Positions 15,521 to 23,073 of a DNA stretch of 34,176 nt are shown here, one piece after another. The notes beneath the pieces were generated by a model. It was not told the DNA's origin, searched no databases, and saw only the letters and a list, made by a program, of their open reading frames with translations. Location of the stretch: contig CAWCSF010000013.1 of NCBI GenBank assembly GCA_963798195.1, positions 1 through 34,176 on the forward strand, read 5' to 3'. The position numbers were made by a program, and so were the translations under genes. This stretch comes from CAVSRC01 sp963798195. GTDB taxonomy: Bacteria > Pseudomonadota > Alphaproteobacteria > Rhizobiales > Kaistiaceae. Within the stretch, counting starts at the first letter, position 1; each line of letters begins with the position of its first letter.

Positions 15521-16384
15521 TCACCGCTTCAGGCGGAAGATGTTCTCCGCGAGTCCCGGCACGTCCACGTCGAGCGCATAGAGCCCGCCGGACAGGCGTT
15601 CGTCGGGGCGCATGGCGGTGGTGATGTAGAGCGTCTTCAGGTGCGGCCCTCCGAAGGTGCAGGTCGTCACGTTGCTGACCGGCATTTCGATGACGCGGTC
15701 GATCTCGCCGTTCGGCGCGACGCGTACGATGCAGGCGCCGCCGTAGCGGGCGTTCCAGAGATAGCCTTCGCGATCCATCGCCGAGCCGTCCGGCCCGCCG
15801 CGATCGAAGCCGACGAAAAATGGCTGTTCGTTGGCTATCTCGCCGGTACTGAGGTCGTAGTCCCACACCGAAATTGAATTCGCCGACGTGTCGCCGAAAT
15901 AGAAATGCCGGTTGTCCGGGCTCCAGCAGAACGTGTTGGAAATGCCGATATCGGTCTTCTCGATGCTGCTCGAGCCGTCGGCGTTGACGCGGAAAAGCTT
16001 GCCCACGCCGGTCGGCACGTCCTTGCCGAAGTGCATCGTCCCGACCCAGAAGTTGCCTGCCGGGTCCGGCCGCCCGTCGTTGAAGCGCACGCCCTGGCGC
16101 CCGTGCTCCGGATCGGCGAAATCTGCGCGGGCGTCGTTGGCCGGCTGCCACAGGATGACCCTGGACGCGGTCGATACGACCAGCGTATCCGGCCGGTCGG
16201 TCAGGCCGAGCGTGGTGACCGGCTCGGCGAAGAACCAGTTGCGGACGTTGCGGGTCGCCGGATCGAAACGGTGGATCAGGAAACGGCCGATATCGACCCA
16301 GTAGACCGCCTTTTCCGCCGCGTGCCAGACCGCACCCTCGCCCGTCCAGTCGCCCGCCGGAACCACGCAAACCGGTGTCGCCAT
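15521..16384 (-). CDS. SMP-30/gluconolactonase-family lactonase
   Basis: A 287-residue six-bladed beta-propeller that hydrolyses sugar lactones with a bound divalent metal. The expected metal ligands are visible: Glu in W-T-G-E-G-A-V-W, Asn in V-R-F-N-D-G-R-P-D, and Asn/Asp in G-I-S-N-T-F-C-W-S-P-D. The repeats F-Y-F-G-D-T and T-T-C-T-F-G-G-P-x-x-x-T-L-Y-I-T-T-A are also characteristic. No signal peptide, so cytoplasmic. The ATG at 16384 has GGGAGG five bases upstream; the frame extends to 16417 but lacks another good start. It is divergent from zwf, in a locus where 6-phosphogluconolactonase is not present between zwf and edd, so a sugar-acid lactonase serving that route is possible. Substrate unproven. 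Confidence 0.9.
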   Translation of the reverse strand: MATPVCVVPAGDWTGEGAVWHAAEKAVYWVDIGRFLIHRFDPATRNVRNWFFAEPVTTLGLTDRPDTLVVSTASRVILWQPANDARADFADPEHGRQGVRFNDGRPDPAGNFWVGTMHFGKDVPTGVGKLFRVNADGSSSIEKTDIGISNTFCWSPDNRHFYFGDTSANSISVWDYDLSTGEIANEQPFFVGFDRGGPDGSAMDREGYLWNARYGGACIVRVAPNGEIDRVIEMPVSNVTTCTFGGPHLKTLYITTAMRPDERLSGGLYALDVDVPGLAENIFRLKR

Positions 16385-16547
16385 GCATCCTCCCTGGCCG
16401 TGAGGGCCGGTGCCCAAATTTAGGCCACTGGCCGGACGGCGAATCCTCTGCCAAAACGCTCCCCATCAGTGTAGACCGCACTGGCCGGAACCCGAAATTT
16501 TGCAGCGTACCGGCCGTTTTTTGCCTGCGCCCGGGAGTGCCTGCCTT
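16385..16547. promoter_or_regulatory. Divergent lactonase/zwf intergenic region with repeated 11-mer
   Basis: The 11-mer CACTGGCCGGA occurs twice on the plus strand, at 16426-16436 and 16479-16489, 53 bases apart. AAATTT tracts lie near both copies (16417 and 16495). Two direct copies between divergent sugar genes could be binding sites for one regulator, unidentified here. I see no clear sigma-70 boxes. Confidence 0.4.
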
Positions 16548-18021
16548 ATGTCCAGCCGTATCATCGCCGTCGAGCCGTTCGATTTCGTCGTTTTCGGCGG
16601 CGCGGGCGACCTCGCCTACCGCAAGCTGCTGCCGGCACTCTACGAGCGGCATATCGACGGGCAGATTCCGACGGTCACCCGGATCATCGGCGTCTCGCGC
16701 CGCCACATGACCGACGAGGAATACCGCGCGGCGACCAAGGCGGCGCTCGCCGAACATGCCGCCGGCAGCACGCCCGACCAGGCGCTGCTCACCACCTTTC
16801 TCAACCGGCTCCATTTCGTGCCGGTCGACGCCCAGTCGGACGAGGGATGGGACGATCTTGCCAAGGTCCTCAAGGAGGGCGAGGACCGCATCCGCGCGTT
16901 CTACCTTGCCGTCGCGCCGGAGCTCTTCGGCGTCATCTGCGGCAAGCTCGGCAGCAAGGGGCTGGTCACGCCCCATGCGCGCGTCATCATCGAGAAGCCG
17001 ATCGGCCACGACCTCAAGTCGGCGCGCGAGGTCAACGACGCCGTCGGCCATGTCTTCAACGAGCGGCAGATCTACCGCATCGACCACTATCTCGGAAAAG
17101 AGACGGTGCAGAACCTGATGGCGCTTCGCTTCGGCAACGCGCTGTTCGAGCCGCTGTGGAACGCCGAGCACATCGACCATATCCAGATCACCGCTGCGGA
17201 GAGCATCGGCGTCGAAGGCCGTGCCGGCTACTACGACCACGCCGGAGCGCTGCGCGACATGGTGCAGAACCACATGATGCAGCTCCTTTGCCTGGTGGCG
17301 ATGGAGCCGCCGACGCGGATGGACGCCGACGCCGTGCGCGACGAGAAAATCAAGGTGCTGAAGGCGCTGAAGCCGTTCGACCGCATCAGCGCCGGCAACC
17401 TGATCGTGCGCGGGCAGTATCGCGCCGGCATCGGCGGCACCGTGCCGGGCTACCTCGAGGACATCGACAATCCCAACAGCGCCACCGAGACCTTCGTCGC
17501 GCTGAAGGCGGAGATCATGAACTGGCGCTGGTCCGGCGCGCCGTTCTACCTGCGCACCGGCAAGCGGCTGCCGATCCGCCAGTCCGAGATCGTGCTGACT
17601 TTCCGCAACATTCCGCACTCGATCTTCGACGACAGCGTCGGCGCGATCGAGCAGAACCGCCTCGTGCTGCGCATCCAGCCGGACGAGGGCGTCAAGCTGT
17701 GGCTGATGATCAAGGACCCGGGCCCGGGCGGCATGCGCCTGCGCTACGTGCCGCTCGACATGAGCTTCGCCGAGGCCTTTCGGCGTGCGCAGCCCGGACG
17801 CCTACGAGCGCCTGATCCTCGACGTCATCCGCGGCAACCAGACCCTGTTCATGCGCCGCGACGAAGTCGAGGCGGCATGGTCCTGGATCGACCCGATCGC
17901 CGAGGCGTGGGCGGCCAACAGCGAAGGGCCGAAGCCCTACCCGGCCGGCACCTGGGGGCCGACCGGCGCCATCTCGCTCATTGAGCGCGATGGGCGCACC
18001 TGGCACAACGACGAGGCCTGA
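16548..18021 (+). CDS. zwf: Glucose-6-phosphate 1-dehydrogenase (interrupted by one frameshift)
   Basis: Oxidises glucose-6-phosphate to 6-phosphogluconolactone with NAD(P)+, the entry to the Entner-Doudoroff and pentose phosphate routes. The coenzyme motif F-G-G-A-G-D-L-A lies about residues 16-23, the substrate/catalytic motif R-I-D-H-Y-L-G-K-E about 178-186, and I-I-E-K-P-I-G-H-D about 147-155. Reading in one frame gives 490 residues after one base is dropped at 17778-17780, exactly the usual length; without this the last 80 residues are scrambled and end at 17984. The true tail (R-S-P-D-A-Y-E-R-L-I-L-D-V ... W-S-W-I-D-P-I) is in the next frame. edd follows 166 bases later and the expected pgl is absent. 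ATG 16548 has GGGAG about 11 bases upstream. Confidence 0.93.
17778..17780 (+). other. Frameshift site in zwf
   Basis: GAG-GCC-TTT-CGG-CGT leaves the frame; removing one T from TTT gives GAG-GCC-TTC-GGC-GTG-CGC-AGC, that is E-A-F-G-V-R-S, and joins the two conserved pieces without loss. Gene length is 3n+1. Confidence 0.88.
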
Positions 18022-18035
18022 GCGGGCGCCGCTCA
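18019..18035 (+). terminator. Small hairpin at the zwf stop codon
   Basis: TGAGCG (including the TGA stop) pairs with CGCTCA around a five-base loop. There is no T-run and only a 6-bp stem, so this may merely be a weak pause before edd. No clear edd promoter is seen in the remaining 150 bases. Confidence 0.3.
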
Positions 18036-18187
18036 GCCTCCCGCCGGACCCGGCCTTTCCGGCCCGCTCCTTGCACGGATCGTCGCAATGGCCCGGCGTG
18101 CCATCGATCTTTCACGGTCGGGACGCTAGATAAGCGCCAACCCGCAAGATCAAGCGCGGCCGAGGCCGGCCGCATCAGGAGACTGCC

Positions 18188-20002
18188 ATGACCCTTCATG
18201 CCCGAATCGGCGAGGTGACCGAACGGATCGCGCGGCGCAGCCAGTCCGGCCGCGCGCAGTACCTCGACCGCATCCACACCGCCGCCGAAACCCGCGTCCG
18301 CCGCGGCAAGCTCTCCTGCTCCAACCTCGCCCACGGCTTCGCCGCCTGCAACGTCCACGACAAGGACAAGCTCGCCGCCGCCGACGCACCCAATCTCGGC
18401 ATCATCACCGCCTATAACGACATGCTGTCGGCGCATCAGCCCTACGGACGCTTCCCCGACCTCATCAAGGAAGCCGCGCGTGAAACCGGCGGCACGGCGC
18501 AGGTCGCCGGCGGTGTGCCGGCCATGTGCGACGGCGTTACGCAAGGGCAGACCGGCATGGAGCTGTCGCTCTTCTCGCGCGACACCATCGCCATGGCAGC
18601 GGCGGTTGGCCTGTCGCACGACATGTTCGACGCGGCCGTCTTCCTCGGCATCTGCGACAAGATCGTGCCCGGGCTGTTGATCGCCTCGCTTACCTTCGGC
18701 CACATCCCGGCGGTCTTCATTCCGGCCGGGCCAATGCCCTCCGGCATGCCCAATCCGGAGCGCTCGAAGGCGCGCCAGCTCTACGCCGAGCGCAAGATCA
18801 CCCGCGAGGCGCTGCTCGAGGTCGAGTCCAAATCGTATCACGCGCCGGGCACCTGCACGTTCTACGGCACCGCCAATTCCAACCAGATGCTGATGGAGAT
18901 CATGGGCCTGCACATTCCGGGCGCGACCTTCGTCAATCCGGACACCCCGCTCCGCGACGCGCTGACCCGCGAGGCGACGCGGCGCGCGCTCGCCATCACC
19001 TCGCTCGGCAACCAATACACGCCGGTCGGCCAGATCGTCGACGAGCGCGTCATCGTCAACGGCGTCGTCGGCCTGCACGCCACCGGCGGCTCGACCAACC
19101 ATACGCTGCATCTCGTCGCCATCGCCAAGGCGGCCGGCATCCACCTCACCTGGGACGATTTCGCCGACCTGTCCGAGGTCGTGCCGCTGCTCTCCCGCGT
19201 CTATCCGAACGGCTCGGCCGACGTGAACGATTTCCACAAGGCCGGCGGCATGCAGTTCCTGATGCGCGAGCTGATCGGCGCCGGCATGCTGCACGAGGAC
19301 GTGCGCACGGTCTGGGGCAGCGGCCTCAACGGCTACCTGCAGACGCCGGAACTCGACGACGAAGGCGGTATCGCCTGGCGCGCCGGCGCGACGGAAAGCG
19401 GCAACGAAAAGGTGCTGGCGCCCGTGGCCAAGCCGTTCTCGCCCGAGGGCGGGCTGAAGCTCCTCACCGGCAATCTCGGCCGCGCGGTGATGAAGGTCTC
19501 GGCCGTGGCGTCCGAGAACCAGGTCGTCGAAGCGCCGGCGATCGTCTTCGACTCCCAGGAGGGCCTGCGCGAGGCGTTCAACGCCGGCCGGCTCAACAAG
19601 GATTTCGTCGCCGTCATCCGCTTCCAGGGGCCGCGCGCCAACGGTATGCCGGAATTGCACAAGCTGACCCCGACGCTGGGCCTGCTTCAGGACCGCGGCC
19701 TCAAGGTGGCGCTGGTCACCGACGGCCGCATGTCCGGCGCATCCGGCAAGGTGCCGGCGGCGATCCACGTGACGCCGGAAGCGGCCGAAGGCGGCACGCT
19801 CGCGCGCCTGCGCGATGGCGACGTCATCCGCATCGACCCGCGCACCGGCACGCTCGCCGTCATCGCCAACGCCGCCGATCTCGCGGCGCGCTCGCCGATG
19901 GCGCCGGACCTCGCCGGCAACCAGCACGGCATGGGCCGCGAACTCTTCCGGATGTTCCGCAGCAACGCGCAGCCGGCCGAATTGGGCGCGGGGGTGCTGT
20001 AG
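18188..20002 (+). CDS. edd: Phosphogluconate dehydratase
   Basis: Dehydrates 6-phosphogluconate to 2-keto-3-deoxy-6-phosphogluconate, the committed step of the Entner-Doudoroff route; a cytoplasmic 4Fe-4S enzyme of the IlvD/Edd family. The 604 residues match the family's usual length. Visible motifs are A-Y-N-D-M-L-S-A-H-Q-P-Y, P-A-M-C-D-G-V-T-Q-G, F-L-G-I-C-D-K-I-V-P-G, P-G-T-C-T-F-Y-G-T-A-N-S-N-Q (cluster cysteines included) and, near the C terminus, T-D-G-R-M-S-G-A-S-G-K-V-P-A-A. AGGAG lies seven bases before the ATG. It follows zwf in the same direction, so co-transcription is likely, and stops four bases from the convergent MDR gene. Confidence 0.96.
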   Translation: MTLHARIGEVTERIARRSQSGRAQYLDRIHTAAETRVRRGKLSCSNLAHGFAACNVHDKDKLAAADAPNLGIITAYNDMLSAHQPYGRFPDLIKEAARETGGTAQVAGGVPAMCDGVTQGQTGMELSLFSRDTIAMAAAVGLSHDMFDAAVFLGICDKIVPGLLIASLTFGHIPAVFIPAGPMPSGMPNPERSKARQLYAERKITREALLEVESKSYHAPGTCTFYGTANSNQMLMEIMGLHIPGATFVNPDTPLRDALTREATRRALAITSLGNQYTPVGQIVDERVIVNGVVGLHATGGSTNHTLHLVAIAKAAGIHLTWDDFADLSEVVPLLSRVYPNGSADVNDFHKAGGMQFLMRELIGAGMLHEDVRTVWGSGLNGYLQTPELDDEGGIAWRAGATESGNEKVLAPVAKPFSPEGGLKLLTGNLGRAVMKVSAVASENQVVEAPAIVFDSQEGLREAFNAGRLNKDFVAVIRFQGPRANGMPELHKLTPTLGLLQDRGLKVALVTDGRMSGASGKVPAAIHVTPEAAEGGTLARLRDGDVIRIDPRTGTLAVIANAADLAARSPMAPDLAGNQHGMGRELFRMFRSNAQPAELGAGVL

Positions 20003-20006
20003 ACGA

Positions 20007-20993
20007 TCAGGCTGCGTCGGTGTCCATGGTGACGACGACGCTGCCGACCTTGTGTCCGCCGTCGACGTGGCGATGCGCCTCGACGATCGCGTCGAACGGG
20101 TAGGTGCGGTCGATCACGGGTTTCAGCACGCCGGCCTCGGCGAGCTGCACGATCTGGCGCATCACATCGCCAGCGAAGGCCTGCCCGTTGCCGCCGCCCT
20201 CATATCCGTTGATCACCTGCTTGACGAAGGCCGCCTGAATCATCTGCCCCAAGCCGCCGATGACCATCAGGAACCGCCCACCCGGCGTCAGCAGCCCACG
20301 CACCCGCGAATACGGCGCATTGCCGAAGTTATCCATGATGACGTCGTACGTTTCACCGCTCTTGGTAAAGTCCGTCACGGTGTAGTCGATCACTCTGTCC
20401 GCGCCGAGCGAGCGGACCAGTTCCATGTTCTTCGTACTGCACACGCCGGTCACGGCGGCGCCCATGTGTTTGGCGATCTGCACCGCGGCGGTGCCCACCG
20501 CGCCCGACGCTCCGTTGACGAGGATCGTCTCACCGCGCTGGAGCTTGCCGCATTTAAAGAAGGTCAGCGCGGTGCTCGCGCCAAAGCAAAGCGCCACGGT
20601 CTCTTCGTAACCGAGGTTCTTCGGCATATGCGCGATCGCGCCGTCCTCGGGCAGACACCGGTATTCGGCATGACACGCCAAATCGAACCCAGCGGAGGCG
20701 ACGACCTTGTCGCCGGGCTTGAACGCGGTCACATTTTCGCCGACCGCCTCGATCTCGCCCGCAACGTCGAATCCGAAAACCGGCTGCCGCGGACCGAAGA
20801 AGCCCATCTGCACCCGCACCAGCGGACCGACGCCTCGTGGCACGCGCAGAGCGCGCAGCCGTGCGTCGCCAGAGCTGACCGTCGTCGCATGCGCCTTGAT
20901 CCGCACCTCGTTGGCCTTCGGCGTCGGCTTCGGCACGTCCATGATCCGGACGACTTCCGGCGGTCCGTATCGCTCGCAGATTGCTGATTTCAT
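20007..20993 (-). CDS. Zinc-independent MDR-family NAD(P)-dependent oxidoreductase (quinone oxidoreductase-like)
   Basis: A 328-residue medium-chain dehydrogenase/reductase. N-terminal GroES-like domain (about 1-120) with G-F-D-V-A-G-E-I-E-A-V-G and F-K-P-G-D-K-V; Rossmann domain (about 130-260) with V-N-G-A-S-G-A-V-G-T-A-A-V-Q-I-A-K, the A-x-x-G-x-x-G-type NADPH motif of quinone-oxidoreductase relatives. The cysteine cluster and catalytic zinc ligands of classical alcohol dehydrogenases are absent. ATG 20993 is chosen because AGGA lies six bases upstream and the protein then begins directly with M-K-S-A-I-C-E-R-Y-G-P-P-E, the family's usual N terminus. It sits 13 bases after the DUF4386 gene, so the two are probably one operon. 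Substrate unknown. Confidence 0.9.
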   Translation of the reverse strand: MKSAICERYGPPEVVRIMDVPKPTPKANEVRIKAHATTVSSGDARLRALRVPRGVGPLVRVQMGFFGPRQPVFGFDVAGEIEAVGENVTAFKPGDKVVASAGFDLACHAEYRCLPEDGAIAHMPKNLGYEETVALCFGASTALTFFKCGKLQRGETILVNGASGAVGTAAVQIAKHMGAAVTGVCSTKNMELVRSLGADRVIDYTVTDFTKSGETYDVIMDNFGNAPYSRVRGLLTPGGRFLMVIGGLGQMIQAAFVKQVINGYEGGGNGQAFAGDVMRQIVQLAEAGVLKPVIDRTYPFDAIVEAHRHVDGGHKVGSVVVTMDTDAA

Positions 20994-21006
20994 TGACGAT
21001 CCTGCC

Positions 21007-21732
21007 TTAGCCTTCTGCGCCCTGCGCAGCACGCTCCCATTCCGCGACGTCAACGCCCCTGATCAGCAGCCAGAGACAGAAGGCGACTTCGGCGACGATC
21101 GAAACGAAGTAGACCGGCGCGACGGCGTCGGCATAGTCCGGCGCAAGGAAAAGCGTGTAGCTGCCGATGAGATACGCGATGCCGGCGGCGCCGACGAGCA
21201 GGCCCAGCGACTTCGGGAAATAGCCGGAGATCGCGATTAGCCGGCCGAGTGCAAGGCAGTTGAGGGCGAAAAAGATCAGGCCGAGGTCGTAGCCATGAGC
21301 GTGCGTCTCGATGGCGAGTGCCGCGAGCGCGTCGCGCGAGCCCGGCTCAAGCGCGCTGTAGGTGGCGTCGGTGAGCAACAGCAGCGCCACGTGCTGATGC
21401 AGCAGGCTGACGGCAATGATGACCGCCTGGACGAGCCGCAGCACCATGGCGGAAAGCGCCAGCACCGGCCCGACCGGCCGGAAGAGCACATAGAGCAGAA
21501 CCGCGAGGACGACGTCACAGAGCGCCATGATCGTGTCGGCGGCGAAGCTTGCGCGGAACAGCCCCTCGAAATGAAGCACATTCGCAGCGGTCGCAGCTGC
21601 GTCTCCCGGCACAATTAGCTGCGCGCGCACGGTCATCTCGCTCCAGATACCTGCGGCGATGATGACGAGGTAGAGGACGCCCGCGACGCGGGCGATGATC
21701 AGCGGCGAAGTCGCGGCGTTTCGGTGGCTCAT
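21007..21732 (-). CDS. DUF4386 membrane protein
   Basis: A 241-residue integral membrane protein with about six helices: A-R-V-A-G-V-L-Y-L-V-I-I-A-A-G near the start, then F-A-A-D-T-I-M-A-L-C-D-V-V, L-R-L-V-Q-A-V-I-I-A-V, Y-D-L-G-L-I-F-F-A-L-N-C-L and G-Y-F-P-K-S-L-G-L-L. This succession, with an early Y-L-V-I-I and the G-Y-F-P-K segment, matches the DUF4386 family, whose function is unknown. It is the first gene of a likely two-gene unit with the MDR oxidoreductase. A short intergenic stretch of 68 bases separates it from DUF934 on the same strand upstream. Confidence 0.85.
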   Translation of the reverse strand: MSHRNAATSPLIIARVAGVLYLVIIAAGIWSEMTVRAQLIVPGDAAATAANVLHFEGLFRASFAADTIMALCDVVLAVLLYVLFRPVGPVLALSAMVLRLVQAVIIAVSLLHQHVALLLLTDATYSALEPGSRDALAALAIETHAHGYDLGLIFFALNCLALGRLIAISGYFPKSLGLLVGAAGIAYLIGSYTLFLAPDYADAVAPVYFVSIVAEVAFCLWLLIRGVDVAEWERAAQGAEG

Positions 21733-21800
21733 GTCTCCTTCCCGGCGGTTGCCCCCGGGTGAGTTTAGACATCGAGGTCGCCGGCGAAACCCTTCAGCGG

Positions 21801-22316
21801 CTATTTATCCACGCGCTTGCGCGCCCACGGCCGCGTGCCGGCCGGCACCTCGCCGTCACCCGGCCATGCCGGCTGGAGATAGTGCGGCACTTCCGGCCAC
21901 TCGCCCTTCTCGAAGGCGGCGATGAGGATCGGGTCGCTGGTCTCGAACGCGTCGATGCCGACGCGGGCCATGAACGGAACCTGATCGATGATGTAGGCGC
22001 CGGTGGCGCGGATCTCGCCCTTGTAGCCGTCGCGCTCGCGCAGCAGCCGCGCGATCGAGAAAGCCCGGCCATCGGCGTATTTGGGGATCGTCACCACGAT
22101 CACCGGGAAGCGGGCGAGATCGGGAACGATGTCGCTCCAGTCGCTGCCCGGTTCGATGACGAGGCCAAGCGGCGCGTTGCGCGCGCCGAGCGCGGCGTGC
22201 TCGTCGCGCCAGCGCTTCAGGCTGACGATGACGTTGCCGCCGTCGGGCACAGGCTGGTCGTCGGGGACGACGCTCCAGTCGTCTTCGCGGAAGGCTCCGC
22301 CTTTCCAGAGGGGCAT
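21801..22316 (-). CDS. DUF934 protein linked to sulfite reduction
   Basis: A 171-residue cytoplasmic protein of the DUF934 family, found almost always next to sulfite/APS reductase genes and annotated in the family as probably involved in sulfite reduction; the biochemical activity is not established. Visible family segments are P-L-W-K-G-G-A-F-R-E-D-D-W, I-E-P-G-S-D, F-P-V-I-V-V-T-I-P-K-Y-A-D-G-R-A-F-S-I-A-R-L-L-R and G-E-I-R-A-T-G-A-Y-I-I-D-Q-V-P-F-M-x-R-x-G-I-D-A-F. ATG 22316 is chosen because the family begins just there; the frame extends to 22406 but that part overlaps cysH. It lies four bases after the cysH stop and is the last gene of the sulfur operon. Confidence 0.9.
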   Translation of the reverse strand: MPLWKGGAFREDDWSVVPDDQPVPDGGNVIVSLKRWRDEHAALGARNAPLGLVIEPGSDWSDIVPDLARFPVIVVTIPKYADGRAFSIARLLRERDGYKGEIRATGAYIIDQVPFMARVGIDAFETSDPILIAAFEKGEWPEVPHYLQPAWPGDGEVPAGTRPWARKRVDK

Positions 22317-22320
22317 GAGA

Positions 22321-23073
22321 TCAGATACCGCTGCCGTCGCTTTCGAGGTCGGTATGGATGCCGCACTCGGTCTTGTCGAGTCCCCGCCAGCGGCCGGCGC
22401 GGGCATCCTCGCCCGGTGCGACGCGGCTGGTGCAGGGCACGCAGCCGATCGAGGGATATCCCTGCCCCACCAGCGGGTGCGGCGGCAGGTCGTGGCGCTC
22501 CATGTGCGCCTTCAGATCGGCGGCGGTCCAGTTCGCCAGCGGATTGATCTTGATGCGCGCGCCATCGGCCTCGAACAGGCGGAGTTCGGAGCGCACCGCG
22601 TTCTGGAAGCGCTTGCGGCCGGTGAACCAGGCGTCGAAGCCCTTGAGCGCGCGGGCGAGCGGCTCGGTCTTGCGGATCTGGCAGCAAAGATCGGGCTTGG
22701 TCATCCACAGCGCGCGGTGCGGGTCGGCGCCGAGCAGCCGCTCCGGGTCCGGCGTCAAACTGCGGACGTCGGTCAGGCCGAGATGATCGACCAGTTGCGT
22801 GCGGTACTGCAGCGTCTCGGCGAACAAACGGCCGGTATCGAGAAAAATCACCGGCGCATCGCGATCGACCTCGGAAAGCAGGTGCAGCAGCACGGCCGAT
22901 TCCGCGCCGAAGCTCGAGACAAGCGCGACCTTTCCCGGAAACAGGTCGTTCAGGGCGAGCGCGATCACGCCCTGCGCATCGCGTTCGCCATAGCGCGCAT
23001 TCAGCGCGACGGCTTCGGCCTCGGCGCCAGCCTCGGGATCGACGGCGCGGGCGACAGCCTCAAGCAGCGCCAT
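22321..23073 (-). CDS. cysH: Adenylyl-sulfate (APS) reductase
   Basis: Reduces activated sulfate to sulfite in the cytoplasm. 250 residues; PP-loop S-S-F-G-A-E-S at about 53-59, then C-C at 130-131, C-V-P-C at 211-214 and the catalytic E-C-G-I-H with Cys 237. The CC...CxxC set binds a 4Fe-4S cluster and marks the APS-using, plant/bacterial type and not the PAPS-using enterobacterial type. L-D-T-G-R-L-F and T-G-R-K-R-F-Q are further family motifs. The ATG at 23073 lies 14 bases inside the end of cysI, implying translational coupling. No cysD/cysN sulfate adenylyltransferase is in the window. Confidence 0.95.
   Translation of the reverse strand: MALLEAVARAVDPEAGAEAEAVALNARYGERDAQGVIALALNDLFPGKVALVSSFGAESAVLLHLLSEVDRDAPVIFLDTGRLFAETLQYRTQLVDHLGLTDVRSLTPDPERLLGADPHRALWMTKPDLCCQIRKTEPLARALKGFDAWFTGRKRFQNAVRSELRLFEADGARIKINPLANWTAADLKAHMERHDLPPHPLVGQGYPSIGCVPCTSRVAPGEDARAGRWRGLDKTECGIHTDLESDGSGI

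Noticed and set aside
15450..17618. 722-residue open frame on the minus strand running through lactonase and zwf
   Set aside because: It is antisense to zwf and out of frame with the lactonase, with no recognisable domain.
17978..19927. 649-residue open frame on the minus strand opposite edd
   Set aside because: Shadow frame; edd on the plus strand has all family motifs and this frame has none.
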